The notes: generated by a model not told the origin, from the sequence alone. Shown: positions 52,386 through 61,410, counted from the stretch's first letter. The stretch: 64,000 bases of DNA from Candidatus Rifleibacteriota bacterium (GCA_018818125.1 JAHISQ010000001.1:35127-99126); one strand, 5' to 3'. Numbers and translations are program-made.

Positions 52386-52695
52386 AGTCTGGTGGGTCGA
52401 TTTTTCGCCGGCAACTGGCGGAGAAGTAAAGAAAACCCGGCCGGCTGCAATAGTAAGCAACGACTCTTCGAATCGATTTCTCAATCGCGTTCAGATAATC
52501 CCGCTTACAACGAGTATAGAACGGTTATATCCCAGTGAAGCCTATGTGTTTCTGGAAGGCCGTCAGATAAAGGTTATGGCCGATCAGATAACCACGGTCA
52601 GCAAGAATCGCCTTTCGAACATGCTTGGCCGAATTTCAGTTGATGATCTTGCTAAAATCGATAAAGCGATCAAAATCCAGCTGGCGTTGAGCTAA
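52372..52695 (+). CDS. mazF: MazF endoribonuclease toxin, module 1
   Basis: 107 aa. [31 protein letters not shown] is the standard MazF N-terminus with the catalytic Arg in [25 protein letters not shown] holds the conserved Thr; then [20 protein letters not shown] in two parts. mRNA interferase. Intact and almost identical to the copy at 55.1 kb. Its stop is 3 bp from the end of the convergent Uma2 copy 2. Confidence 0.95.
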   Translation: MNRGEVWWVDFSPATGGEVKKTRPAAIVSNDSSNRFLNRVQIIPLTTSIERLYPSEAYVFLEGRQIKVMADQITTVSKNRLSNMLGRISVDDLAKIDKAIKIQLALS

Positions 52696-52698
52696 GAC

Positions 52699-53325
52699 TC
52701 ACTCATATCTCGTAGCAGGCGGAGCCTTAACTTTGCGGATTTTGGGCATGGCTGGAAAAACCCTGCGGCAGTCGATGCTCAAACCGGCAAACTGCGCGAT
52801 CTCGATCTGTGCTGTGTCGTCATAAATTTCTTCACGCTCGAAGCGGCCATCTTTACCGAGTTTGTTCACTCTGATCAGGCGTTCGATCGGGCTTATCAGC
52901 CAGAATTCTTTTACTCCAGCCTGCTCGTAAATTCGGCGCTTGATGATATTGTCTTTCGACGAAGTAGACGGCGAGATAATCTCGACCACCAGCTCGGGCG
53001 CGCCTACTATGCCGCGCTCCTCGAGTTTCTTTGGATCGCAGACAACCATAACGTCTGGCTGCACAACGGTAAACACTTCCTCGGATCTGCTGGTATTTTT
53101 TGCCAGCAGCACGTCGAGAGGTGCTACAAAGACCTTACATGGTTTGTTATCAAAAAAAATAACTAACTGCTTGAATAGCTCAGACAATATGCTCTGATGA
53201 AGCAAACTCGGCGAAGTCATATCAAATACTTCACCATCGATTATCTCACAGCGCTTATCGTCATCCCAGCTCAGATAATCGGCATAAGAATAGCGCTGCT
53301 TCTTCTTTATAACCGATCCAGCCAT
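52699..53325 (-). CDS. Uma2-family putative endonuclease, copy 2
   Basis: 208 aa from ATG 53325 (GGAGGGTGCG site). Same layout as copy 1: SYADYLSWDDDKRCEIIDGE, VVQPDVMVVCDP, GAPELVVEIISPSTSSKDN, IKRRIYEQAGVKEFWLI. Here the second motif reads PEL where the others have PDL, a conservative change at a metal-ligand position that may weaken activity. N-terminal half resembles copy 3; C-terminal half (RLIRVNKLGKDGR) resembles copy 1. Confidence 0.87.
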   Translation of the reverse strand: MAGSVIKKKQRYSYADYLSWDDDKRCEIIDGEVFDMTSPSLLHQSILSELFKQLVIFFDNKPCKVFVAPLDVLLAKNTSRSEEVFTVVQPDVMVVCDPKKLEERGIVGAPELVVEIISPSTSSKDNIIKRRIYEQAGVKEFWLISPIERLIRVNKLGKDGRFEREEIYDDTAQIEIAQFAGLSIDCRRVFPAMPKIRKVKAPPATRYE

Positions 53326-53606
53326 CGCACCCTCCGTCTGGTCATTTACGATATTATACACCATATGTCCTGAGTGCCACTAAGTTAACGAGAGGTCATA
53401 GATTTATAACCTTTATTCGTGCTCAGCTTCTTCCCTTTAACCGCTCCCGCCATAGCTATCCCCCGTCATGTCATTTTCGACATTATACACCATTATCCCT
53501 GTGCTTTTGGCAAAAGAGTTTGCTCTGCGTTTGCGCAGAGATCGCAGCAATAATGTTGTTTACCTGTATAGCTTCTGATAAAATACAAGAAGGGCAGGTG
53601 TGGTTC
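53326..53606. other. junction region with a Uma2 5' remnant
   Basis: Minus-strand bases about 53420-53453 read MAGAVKGKKLST, the start of another Uma2 gene, cut off after a dozen codons. The sequence upstream of it (TTTTCGACATTATACACCAT) repeats the promoter region of copy 2 (TTTACGATATTATACACCAT at about 53344). A short duplication therefore took place here; no other gene is seen. Confidence 0.6.
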
Positions 53607-53850
53607 ATGCCAGTAATATCAAGGTTCTATGGTATTGTCATCAAGATGTATTTTCAGCAGAGCGAGCACAATCCGCCGCACATACATGCTGTCTACGGGT
53701 GCAATTAACATTCAAACCCGGGAAATGCTTGAAGGAGATCTCCCGGCGAAGGCTCTGAGCCTGGTTCAGGAGTGGACCGAACTTCATCAGGCTGAATTGC
53801 TTGAAATCTGGAATACCCAGAAATTTCATCAGATTTCCCCGCTCGAATAA
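53607..53850 (+). pseudogene. DUF4160-family pseudogene
   Basis: From ATG 53607: MPVISRFYGIVIKMYFQQSE and HNPPHIHAVYG, the DUF4160 opening, then a premature stop at 53706. Another frame continues AINIQTREMLEGDLPAKALSL and VQEWTELHQAELLEIWNTQK, the rest of the family. A small deletion at about 53698 (the usual YGEYxAxI has lost several bases) broke the gene. The N- and C-parts are otherwise well preserved, so the loss is recent. Confidence 0.85.
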
Positions 53851-53869
53851 ATTTTAAAGGTGCAAATCC

Positions 53870-54132
53870 GTGTTTAGCAGAGTAAAGAAGTTAAGCCTTT
53901 ACCTGATCTCGTGCTGTTGGTGACTTTTGTGAATGGAGTGAGCAAGAGATACGATGTCAATGCGCTATTAAAAAAGTTTGAACCTTTCAGGATTTTTACT
54001 ACCACTCCAGCCTTGTTTAATCTCGTAAACGTTGACCAGGGCGGGTATGGCATCGCCTGGAACGATGAACTGGATATCTCCTGCAATGAACTCTGGAACA
54101 ACGGTGTTTCAGATCAGCAGAAAGCGGCCTGA
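53870..54132 (+). pseudogene. DUF2442-family gene with N-terminal frameshift
   Basis: From 53881 one frame reads SKEVKPLPDLVLLVTFVNGV, GGYGIAWNDELDISCNELWNNG, the DUF2442 family. The expected start (MFxRVKKV...) is visible from GTG 53870 in another frame (VFSRVKK), and an in-frame TAG at 53875 blocks the coding frame. One base is missing near 53889. A GTG at 53911 could still give a 73-aa protein lacking the first strand. Partner of the broken DUF4160 gene upstream, so this whole module is probably dead. Confidence 0.75.
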
Positions 54133-54159
54133 AACAAAAATAGAGACAGCGTGCCAGCT

Positions 54160-54786
54160 TCACTCATACTTCAGCGGTGGTGGCGATTTTACCCGGCGGA
54201 TTTTGGGCAGGGGCGGAAAAACCCTGCGACAGTCGACGCTCAAGCCGGCAAACTGCGCAATCTCGATCTGTGCGCTGTCATCATAGAGCTCTTCACGCCC
54301 GAACAGCCCGTCTTTGCCAAGCGTATAGACTCTGATCAGCCGATCAGTCGGATGCACCAGCCAGAACTCTTTTACTCCAGCCTGCTCGTAGATCCGGCGC
54401 TTGATTATATTATCTTTCGACGAGGTCGACGGCGAGATGATCTCGACCACCAGATCCGGTGCGCCGATGATACCGCGTTCTTCAATCTTTTTCTGATCAC
54501 ATACGACCATGACATCCGGCTGCACCACCGTAAATATATCATCGTCTTTCTTTGCGTTCTTCGCCAGAAGAACATCGAGAGGTGCTACAAATACTTTGCA
54601 TGGCTTATCATCAAAAAAATTTGCCATTTGTCTGAACAATTCGCCACATACGCTCTGATGGACAACACTCGGCGAAGTCATATCAAACACTTCACCATCG
54701 ATTATCTCGTAACGCTTATCGTCGTCCCAGCTCAGATAATCAGCGTAAGAATAACCCCGCTTCTTCTTTTTAACCGCACCCGCCAT
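54160..54786 (-). CDS. Uma2-family putative endonuclease, copy 3
   Basis: 208 aa from ATG 54786. Catalytic set VVQPDVMVVCDQ, GAPDLVVEIISPSTSSKDN, IKRRIYEQAGVKEFWLV intact. The N-terminal half matches copy 2 (KVFVAPLDVLLAKN) and the C-terminal half matches copy 4 (HPTDRLIRVYTLGKDGLFGRE). The tail differs from the other copies (KIRRVKSPPPLKYE). Divergent from the second mazEF module and convergent with the broken DUF2442 gene. Confidence 0.87.
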   Translation of the reverse strand: MAGAVKKKKRGYSYADYLSWDDDKRYEIIDGEVFDMTSPSVVHQSVCGELFRQMANFFDDKPCKVFVAPLDVLLAKNAKKDDDIFTVVQPDVMVVCDQKKIEERGIIGAPDLVVEIISPSTSSKDNIIKRRIYEQAGVKEFWLVHPTDRLIRVYTLGKDGLFGREELYDDSAQIEIAQFAGLSVDCRRVFPPLPKIRRVKSPPPLKYE

Positions 54787-54855
54787 CGCATCCTCCAAAA
54801 CTTCCAGTAAAATTTCCACTTATCAATTCAATCAATTCTATCATGAATGAATGAT

Positions 54856-54893
54856 TTGACCAGGCAGAACATTATAAGTATTATATACGTATA
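54856..54893 (+). promoter_or_regulatory. mazEF promoter, module 2
   Basis: TTGACC (54856-61), 17-bp spacer, TATTAT (54879-84), then the palindrome TATACGTATA (54884-93). Same design as at 52105, but the -10 box has one change (TATAAT to TATTAT). Confidence 0.72.
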
Positions 54894-54906
54894 AAGTGGA
54901 GGCGCG

Positions 54907-55137
54907 ATGCACAAAAAACTTACCATTACTCTGGATGAACAATTATATGACGGCTTGCACCGGGTGATCGGCCGGGGCAAAATCAGCCAGTTTATCGAAG
55001 ACCTTCTCCGCCCGCATATTCTCAACACTGAGCTTGACGCAGAATACAAAAATATGGCAAAGAATGCTGCTAGAGAGCGCGAAGCCGAAGAATGGTGCGA
55101 GGGAACGCTCGGAGGCGACAGAAATGAATCGTGGTGA
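54907..55137 (+). CDS. mazE: MazE-like antitoxin, module 2
   Basis: 76 aa, a near-copy of the 52155 protein (differences such as [12 protein letters not shown] against [12 protein letters not shown], and [11 protein letters not shown] at the end). Ribbon-helix-helix N-terminus plus charged tail. Overlaps its toxin by 14 bp. Confidence 0.85.
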   Translation: MHKKLTITLDEQLYDGLHRVIGRGKISQFIEDLLRPHILNTELDAEYKNMAKNAAREREAEEWCEGTLGGDRNESW

Positions 55138-55447
55138 AGTCTGGTGGGTTGATTTTTCGCCGGCAACTGGCGGCGAAGTAAAGAAAACCCGGCCAGCTGC
55201 AATCGTAAGCAACGATTCTTCGAATCGATTTCTCAATCGTGTTCAGGTAATTCCGCTTACCACGAGTATAGAACGGTTATATCCCAGTGAAGCCTATGTG
55301 TTCCTGGAAGGCCGTCAAATAAAGGCTATGGCCGATCAGATAACCACGGTCAGCAAGAATCGCCTTTCAAACATGCTTGGCCGAATTTCGGCTGATGATC
55401 TTACTAAAATCGATAGGGCGATCAAAATCCAGCTGGCGTTGAGCTAG
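55124..55447 (+). CDS. mazF: MazF endoribonuclease toxin, module 2
   Basis: 107 aa, differing from the 52372 copy at only a handful of positions (for example VQVIPL for VQIIPL, IKAMAD for [16 protein letters not shown] for SVDDLAKIDK). All catalytic segments intact. Because both toxin and antitoxin are so alike, cross-neutralisation between the two modules is likely. Its stop is 4 bp from the convergent Uma2 copy 4. Confidence 0.95.
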   Translation: MNRGEVWWVDFSPATGGEVKKTRPAAIVSNDSSNRFLNRVQVIPLTTSIERLYPSEAYVFLEGRQIKAMADQITTVSKNRLSNMLGRISADDLTKIDRAIKIQLALS

Positions 55448-55451
55448 CGGC

Positions 55452-56078
55452 TCACTCATACTTCTTAGCGGGCGGTGCCTTAACTTTGCGGATTTTGGGC
55501 AGGGGTGGAAAAACCCTGCGGCAGTCGACGCTCAAACCGGCAAACTGCGCAATCTCGATCTGTGCGCTGTCGTCATAAAGATCTTCACGCCCGAACAGCC
55601 CGTCTTTGCCAAGCGTATAGACTCTGATCAGGCGATCGGTCGGGTGCACCAGCCAGAACTCTTTTACGCCGGCTTCTTCGTAGAGAGCGCGTTTTCTGAT
55701 GTTGTCCTGAGATGCGGTCGATGGCGAAACGATCTCAATCACCAGGTCAGGAGCGCCTATAACGCCGCGCTCTTCAATTTTTTTCGGATCGCAGACTACC
55801 ATGATATCAGGCTGCACCACCGTAAATATCTGGTCGTCATTCTTTACGTTCTTCGCCAGAATCACATCGAAAGGCGCACATATTACCTCGCAAGGTTTGC
55901 CGTCAAAAAAGATCGCCAGTTGTGTGGCCAGTTCGAGGCTGATTTTCTGATGAGTAAAACCAGGTGAATTCATATCAAACACTTCACCATCAATTATCTC
56001 GTAACGCTTATCGTCGTCCCAGCTCAGATAATCGGCGTAAGAATAGCGCTGCTTCTTCTTTTTAATCGCTCCCGCCAT
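55452..56078 (-). CDS. Uma2-family putative endonuclease, copy 4
   Basis: 208 aa, start MAGAIKKKK with GGAGG on the minus strand. Catalytic set VVQPDIMVVCDP, GAPDLVIEIVSPSTASQDN, RKRALYEEAGVKEFWLV. N-terminal half like copy 1, C-terminal half like copy 3. Last gene of the island; upstream (56079-56332) I see no gene, only a 7-bp inverted repeat GTTGCGC/GCGCAAC at about 56156-56181. Confidence 0.88.
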   Translation of the reverse strand: MAGAIKKKKQRYSYADYLSWDDDKRYEIIDGEVFDMNSPGFTHQKISLELATQLAIFFDGKPCEVICAPFDVILAKNVKNDDQIFTVVQPDIMVVCDPKKIEERGVIGAPDLVIEIVSPSTASQDNIRKRALYEEAGVKEFWLVHPTDRLIRVYTLGKDGLFGREDLYDDSAQIEIAQFAGLSVDCRRVFPPLPKIRKVKAPPAKKYE

Positions 56079-56332
56079 AACATACCTCCGCCCCGCGTTT
56101 TATGTATTACACAATACCTCGCACAGAGACATTTGGCCATGGATGGCCTTATGCAGTTGCGCCACAGGAGAGAAGCGCAACTGCCAAAGCCGCACAGCCG
56201 CAAAGAAGTGTAAGCACTCAAACAACTGCATTCTCTAATCAAGTCTGTAATGTGCAATTCTTCTGGCAACATTTTCAACAGGAGAATCATGATCATAAAC
56301 GACCAGGGCAATTAAAGAAAGCCGTGCGTTAC

Positions 56333-56971
56333 TCAATGCCTTGTGAAGCCAGGATCATCTTCGGGAGCAATTTGTTTTGCATCTTCTATTCTTCTTTGCT
56401 CTAACTGTTTTTGTTCGATATCATATTCAAGTTTCTCTTCTTCTGTCATGTTTGACTGATTCGGTGCCTGCTGAGCCTCAGTTGCCTGCGATTGGGATGT
56501 TTCCTGCTGAATGGGTGTGGAGACTGTGGCTGAAGTGCCAATCTTGATCAGCGGCTGATCGCGCACTGATTTTTCCCATTTTTTCAGAATGAAAGAATCA
56601 TTTGCCTGCTCAAAATGTGATTTCAAACTTTGTTTCAACTCTTCTGGTACTTCTTTTGCATCAATAATACTGTAAAAATTCTGTATGGCCACAGGACTGC
56701 CATTTTTACGCAAAGTTTGCATTTCGTTGAAAAAAGCTTCTTTTTCATTTAAAGCACCAAGTACTTTTATGTGCTCGCGTTGAAAATCAAAATTATCCGG
56801 TTCAGAAGCAAGAAGGATATCGAGTGTTTTGCGAGCTTGAACGTAATCCCCTGATGTAAACCGAGCGTTATACTGATTAATAAGCTCTGTTCTGTTTTGT
56901 GCCATTATTGCTAAACAGTTTACGCTTGTGAAAAAAAGTAAGATGATCGCAACAGTGAAACGGGTCTGCAT
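56333..56971 (-). CDS. secreted protein with TPR-like helices, unknown
   Basis: 212 aa. Signal peptide (MQTRFTVAIILLFFTSVNCLA), then helical repeats of TPR type (INQYNARFTSGDYVQARKTL, DILLASEPDNFDFQREHIKVL; about residues 30-75), then a Gln/Ser/Thr-rich linker (about 145-175) and a charged C-terminal helix (TEEEKLEYDIEQKQLEQRRI). It follows the pilin-like cluster on the same strand with a 60-bp gap, so it may be an accessory factor of that machinery. No precise family. Confidence 0.55.
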   Translation of the reverse strand: MQTRFTVAIILLFFTSVNCLAIMAQNRTELINQYNARFTSGDYVQARKTLDILLASEPDNFDFQREHIKVLGALNEKEAFFNEMQTLRKNGSPVAIQNFYSIIDAKEVPEELKQSLKSHFEQANDSFILKKWEKSVRDQPLIKIGTSATVSTPIQQETSQSQATEAQQAPNQSNMTEEEKLEYDIEQKQLEQRRIEDAKQIAPEDDPGFTRH

Positions 56972-57030
56972 TTGTTCTACTTAATAGCCTCCTGTAAAAA
57001 ACTCCGTTTTTTATTTAACAATTCGATATT

Positions 57031-60000
57031 TCATGGCTTGTAACGGCGAATTCTTCTTATTCCACTGCCTGAATCGTTAACTCCAGAAGCCCCATCAATC
57101 AGATAAATATATGGCCCACATGGCACCGCGCTCATCATGAGGGTGTGAGTATCATCTATACCTGTAGAATCTTTCACGTTGGAAATTTGTCTGAACATGC
57201 CGGTATCCGGATTATACGCTATCGCCGTAGGCGGATTAAGACGAGCTCCGCTGCGACTTCCGCCAAAAATGAAAATTTCATCACCCCAGGAGCAGGCTGC
57301 CGGTTGGCCTTTTTCTGTAAGCCCGGTGTCCTCAGAATCTAAAGTAGCATCCCATAAGTTGGTATCAAAATTGAACCTGTCTATACTGGCATCCAGCGCT
57401 CCTCCATCGCTGGTGCCACCTCCTATACGGTACAGATACCACTTTTTATCTTTTCGACTGAAGTGAGTGACAAAACAATGATCTCGAACTGCGGTGGGAA
57501 GAGGAGGCATTGCAAGCGTTTCGCCGTATTTAGCAGGAGTCGTCGTATCCATGCGGGCATCAGGGTAATAAGTATAAACAATGCTTGTTGTCCCACCACT
57601 GTTGTTCCCGCCGCCAAAAACGAGCCCGTATGGTGTAAGACAGCCGGCAAGCACGTCTGCCGAGTAGTCTACATTGGAGTTATCTTGAATATTTCTCATA
57701 ACCATTCCTGCCGTGTTATGGGTATACCAGGTATTATCACTGATTTTGTAGGCCTGCACATAGGGTACAAGCCCGGCCGTAGGAGATGTTCTAAGGCCCT
57801 GAACGCTGAAAACCACGTCGTTGTAAGCTAAAACAGATGAATGCCTGCCTTCTTCAGGTAGATTGGACAACGCTAAATCATACGTGCTGTCAATCGGATT
57901 AAACAGATCAAGTTTCGTTTGAGCGGCACCCTGGCGTCCGTCAGATCCACCCACAATATAAATTCCTCCCTTTGCCAAAACCGCTGTTTGGATTCCGCAG
58001 CGATTGCTGGCACGGGTTGTGTCATCAAAGGTCGAATAACTGTTCGGGGCGCTGGAAAAGCTGTTGAAGTGGCGCACGGCGAGAGAGACTGGTGCTGCCG
58101 GGAGAACTATGTCAGTAGGTGTTAGCACTGAAAGATCAGGGGTAACGTATGGAATAGCGTAAGCTATGTCAAACAGGTAGGCTTTGTTTGGAGTGCCGGA
58201 TGTGAGAATCAATCTTCGTCCGTCTGGTGAAACTGCTATTTGCCAGCTTGTGGCATCTGTCAGAGATTTTGTTTTCCAGTTGGCTTCGCCAAAAAGGCCT
58301 AGCCCGTACAATGTGTCAACTCCAACTGTGTTGTTGATTATGAAAAGAACTGGGCGCGAGGTGTCGCGATTAAAGCACATGGTAAACCAGTCTGGATCAC
58401 CACTGTCTGCATTTTCGTGCGGTAGAGTAATATCATCTGCAGCGGTGGAGGGATCACCAAACCATGTCGTTGTCATCGCAAATTCTATCTCTTTGAGCAG
58501 CTGCGGACGAAAGCGTAAAGCACGCATCTGCGCTGTTGGAACAGTGTTCCAGGTGCCGCCACCCCCCGAAAATGTTATGGGCGTGCCATTGGTATGGGAT
58601 GGTGTACTGGTTAAAGAAGTTGTGCTATAGGCAAAGGCAGTATTTTCCCCTGCGTCATTGTTAGAATAATAATCACCCTGAAAATGAGAGGCCTTTGCGG
58701 TGGTGCTGATGTTGAATCCCCATGTTTCGTCACTGTCGCCATCTGACCACAAAGTTCCTGTGTTGTATGTGGCCGGACTACGATAAGTCCCATCAAAATA
58801 AAATTGGGATCCATCTTGGCCACAGAGTCCTAGTGCAGAGAAAGTCGGGTGATACCAGGTTCCAAAAAAACGGCTGGTTCGTGATGAGGTATAAAGGTCG
58901 GATCCGGAGTTGTAAAAGTTATACGGGTATGCCGGGTTGAGAGGTGAATTCGTATTAAATTTGGTTAATGATGTTTTCAAATTTAGTATTGAATCTACAG
59001 GCAGGGCTGCAAAAGATCCGGTAGGTGAACTATACCGGTTCAGAATCAGGCCTTCCTGCATTGGAAAACGCTGATTGTTGAGATCGTAGAGACGAATCAT
59101 CTGGTGACCGTTGCCTGCTGTGCTGGTCCAATCATACAGGGCAAGCGTCGTGTCGTCAGGAGAAAGCGCCATTTTGTATGGGGCTCCTTCCGGGAAACCG
59201 TCCAACTTTCCGCGCCAGACATACATGATTCTGTGTTTGATCGTACCTTCGCTGCCTCCCAGGCCACCATGAGCACTTTTTTCGATCCAGATCAGAGCCG
59301 ATTCGTTGGGGCTGGAAGTAGTATCCTGAAAAAGAACATAGGCACCATCCCTGCGGTGCATTGGTATTATTTCTTTGACTACGAAGGTTGATGGGAGCGC
59401 ATAACCACATTCTACCGTCGTTACAAGATCACCAAGATCGTCAGCCTTATAGACAAGAACCCCGTTAACAGCCGAGGTACTCTCTCCGCTCGCACTTGTC
59501 GCTCCATCGCTTTTTACACCGACAATCAGGGATCTATCCAGCGTGTAGGCGGCATTAACCGCCTTGCAGCCTCCAGGAATTGTCAGCGCCATTGCAGTGG
59601 CCAGACCGTCAGCGTGATCGATCTTATGCGGCTGGACAATATTGTCAAGGCAAACTACTCCAACGTCAGCTCCGGCTGTTGTGGCAAAACTCAATGGTGC
59701 CGTTGCGAGAGTGATCTTTTTAGAATCGTCCAGTCGGCCACCACCACCGTAAAGGTCTATAACCTGGATGGACTTGTCGGCACATGCCACCCACGCGTAG
59801 GCCGGAATGCGACAATTAACATCGCTGGGAATGTCTGTCAGATCCAGGACTGGCATAGAGTCAGCGCTATTATAGTTGCCTGCTGCACCGGCGGCTACTT
59901 CAGCCCATTTTGGGAAATAGATTTTAGAGGTGATTCCTTTTAGAATTCCTTCTTTGCCCCATGGACTGTGCCGCGCAAGCGTCAGCAGGTCGGCAGAATT

Positions 60001-61392
60001 TGTCTTTGCACTGCGATTCCATGAACCCGGGTTGTCTGAGAACGTTGTGGTGTCCAGAGGGAGGCGGAAAAATCCGCAGTGTTCCTGGTTGCCACTTGTA
60101 GCCTGTGGCAGCATCAGCCATATATTATCTGGAGAAACGATCGGTGCGTTGTGTCTGTGGTCGTGATTGGCGGCATAGGTGGCACCAGAGAGAGTGCCAT
60201 AGTTGGAGTCTGTTGGCGCCCACTTGTTGAATCTGCCCAGAAAAAATCCGCAGTACATCTCGAAAAGTTCGTGTCCACCCCAGCTAGAGGTCAGAGACCG
60301 CTGATGTGACTTTTTACCATGTGTATATATGGGTTGTGAAAAAGTTTCTTCCTGAAAACTATAAGTATTGAAAGCCTTGAAATGGTTGCTGTCACCAGAA
60401 TTCATGTAGCCTACATACAGATTCTGGTCGTCGCACAGCTCAAGGAAGCCGATCGGTTGATTTTCGCCAATAAACGGGGCTGCTGCAACCCACTTGGCGA
60501 CCCCAGGTAGTGATGCCGGAACATTATATGCATGGATCTTGCCGGTTCTGTCGGTGAAGAAAAGGTATTTTCCGTCTGATCGGAATACTATGCCGCGGTC
60601 GAGTCTTGTGCCGGTTTCGCCGGGATCACCAGTGTTCTCAACCGCAGTATTGGCGCATATGGTTCCTATTGCATCGATTATGCACCATACATTGCCTCTG
60701 GTTAAACTGTTGGCGCGTATGTCCATCAGGAAAATCTGTGTAGTGCTTTTTATGGCAAGCCATTCGCCGCCGGGATGAACTGCCAGGTGCAACGGAACAT
60801 AGCTTGTAATAGCCGCGAGAGTGCTGATGCCAGTTAACTGGGTTATGTCGGCAAGAAGTGCTGGTGCCGCATAATTATCAACCAGAACATGGTTTTTGGG
60901 GGAGATCACCTTGATAGTTTTAGTGCCGGGACAGGCTGCGTAAATCATGTCGCCTGGGGTTTTGGGCTTCGATAGCATGGTGTAAAGGCAAACTGGCTCA
61001 ACATCGGGTTCAGTTTCCTGCAATCTTACCACGATTGAAACTTCTCTAAAGTTTGGCTCCTGCGGTCCATCCAGGCCTGAGGCAGATCCATCATATTCTA
61101 TAAGATTCACGGGAGTGTTTACTTCAATTGAGATAATAAAATTGTATTCAGGAAATGCGGCATTGGGATAGGGTACGGTTATGGCTTCATCAATAGGAGT
61201 GGTGCCCACATATGAGCAGAGATCAATTATTTCATTCAATTTTGACTCTGCGACGTTTTGCATTGCTGAACGAAGCCTGACGGCGTTCGCTCTGGATACC
61301 CCATGGTTAAGAGTTCCCAGGATGGGAACCATGCACGACCCGGCGATGATAACCATTATCAGTGCTTCAACCAGCGTTATACCTTTTCGCAT
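57031..61392 (-). CDS. giant prepilin-like protein with propeller and Kelch repeats
   Basis: 1453 aa. The first 30 residues are a class III/type IV prepilin signal: MRKG followed by ITLVEALIMVIIAGSC, i.e. Gly at -1 and Glu at +5, for cleavage by prepilin peptidase. After the pilin helix (to about residue 55, SKLNEIIDLCSYVG) come some 1000 residues of beta-propeller-like sequence with repeated blocks such as GEWLAIKSTTQIFLMDIRAN, DGKYLFFTDRTGKIHAYNV and DDTTLALYDW. The last 300 residues hold Kelch repeats (GGIYIVGGSDGRQGAAQTKL, LYRIGGGTSDGGALD, EIFIFGGSRSGARL). The layout suggests a minor pilin at the tip of a pilus or secretion pseudopilus carrying a very large display or adhesion domain. Coupled with three other pilin-like genes upstream. 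Confidence 0.8.
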   Translation of the reverse strand: MRKGITLVEALIMVIIAGSCMVPILGTLNHGVSRANAVRLRSAMQNVAESKLNEIIDLCSYVGTTPIDEAITVPYPNAAFPEYNFIISIEVNTPVNLIEYDGSASGLDGPQEPNFREVSIVVRLQETEPDVEPVCLYTMLSKPKTPGDMIYAACPGTKTIKVISPKNHVLVDNYAAPALLADITQLTGISTLAAITSYVPLHLAVHPGGEWLAIKSTTQIFLMDIRANSLTRGNVWCIIDAIGTICANTAVENTGDPGETGTRLDRGIVFRSDGKYLFFTDRTGKIHAYNVPASLPGVAKWVAAAPFIGENQPIGFLELCDDQNLYVGYMNSGDSNHFKAFNTYSFQEETFSQPIYTHGKKSHQRSLTSSWGGHELFEMYCGFFLGRFNKWAPTDSNYGTLSGATYAANHDHRHNAPIVSPDNIWLMLPQATSGNQEHCGFFRLPLDTTTFSDNPGSWNRSAKTNSADLLTLARHSPWGKEGILKGITSKIYFPKWAEVAAGAAGNYNSADSMPVLDLTDIPSDVNCRIPAYAWVACADKSIQVIDLYGGGGRLDDSKKITLATAPLSFATTAGADVGVVCLDNIVQPHKIDHADGLATAMALTIPGGCKAVNAAYTLDRSLIVGVKSDGATSASGESTSAVNGVLVYKADDLGDLVTTVECGYALPSTFVVKEIIPMHRRDGAYVLFQDTTSSPNESALIWIEKSAHGGLGGSEGTIKHRIMYVWRGKLDGFPEGAPYKMALSPDDTTLALYDWTSTAGNGHQMIRLYDLNNQRFPMQEGLILNRYSSPTGSFAALPVDSILNLKTSLTKFNTNSPLNPAYPYNFYNSGSDLYTSSRTSRFFGTWYHPTFSALGLCGQDGSQFYFDGTYRSPATYNTGTLWSDGDSDETWGFNISTTAKASHFQGDYYSNNDAGENTAFAYSTTSLTSTPSHTNGTPITFSGGGGTWNTVPTAQMRALRFRPQLLKEIEFAMTTTWFGDPSTAADDITLPHENADSGDPDWFTMCFNRDTSRPVLFIINNTVGVDTLYGLGLFGEANWKTKSLTDATSWQIAVSPDGRRLILTSGTPNKAYLFDIAYAIPYVTPDLSVLTPTDIVLPAAPVSLAVRHFNSFSSAPNSYSTFDDTTRASNRCGIQTAVLAKGGIYIVGGSDGRQGAAQTKLDLFNPIDSTYDLALSNLPEEGRHSSVLAYNDVVFSVQGLRTSPTAGLVPYVQAYKISDNTWYTHNTAGMVMRNIQDNSNVDYSADVLAGCLTPYGLVFGGGNNSGGTTSIVYTYYPDARMDTTTPAKYGETLAMPPLPTAVRDHCFVTHFSRKDKKWYLYRIGGGTSDGGALDASIDRFNFDTNLWDATLDSEDTGLTEKGQPAACSWGDEIFIFGGSRSGARLNPPTAIAYNPDTGMFRQISNVKDSTGIDDTHTLMMSAVPCGPYIYLIDGASGVNDSGSGIRRIRRYKP

Positions 61393-61410
61393 GTCGGCAA
61401 CTCCTGAAAA

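Noticed and set aside
54151..54810. 219-codon plus-strand open frame across Uma2 copy 3
   Set aside because: It is the antisense shadow of a conserved minus-strand gene with intact catalytic motifs.
57145..60778. Several plus-strand frames across the giant pilin-like gene
   Set aside because: All are in other frames opposite a 1453-codon uninterrupted gene.
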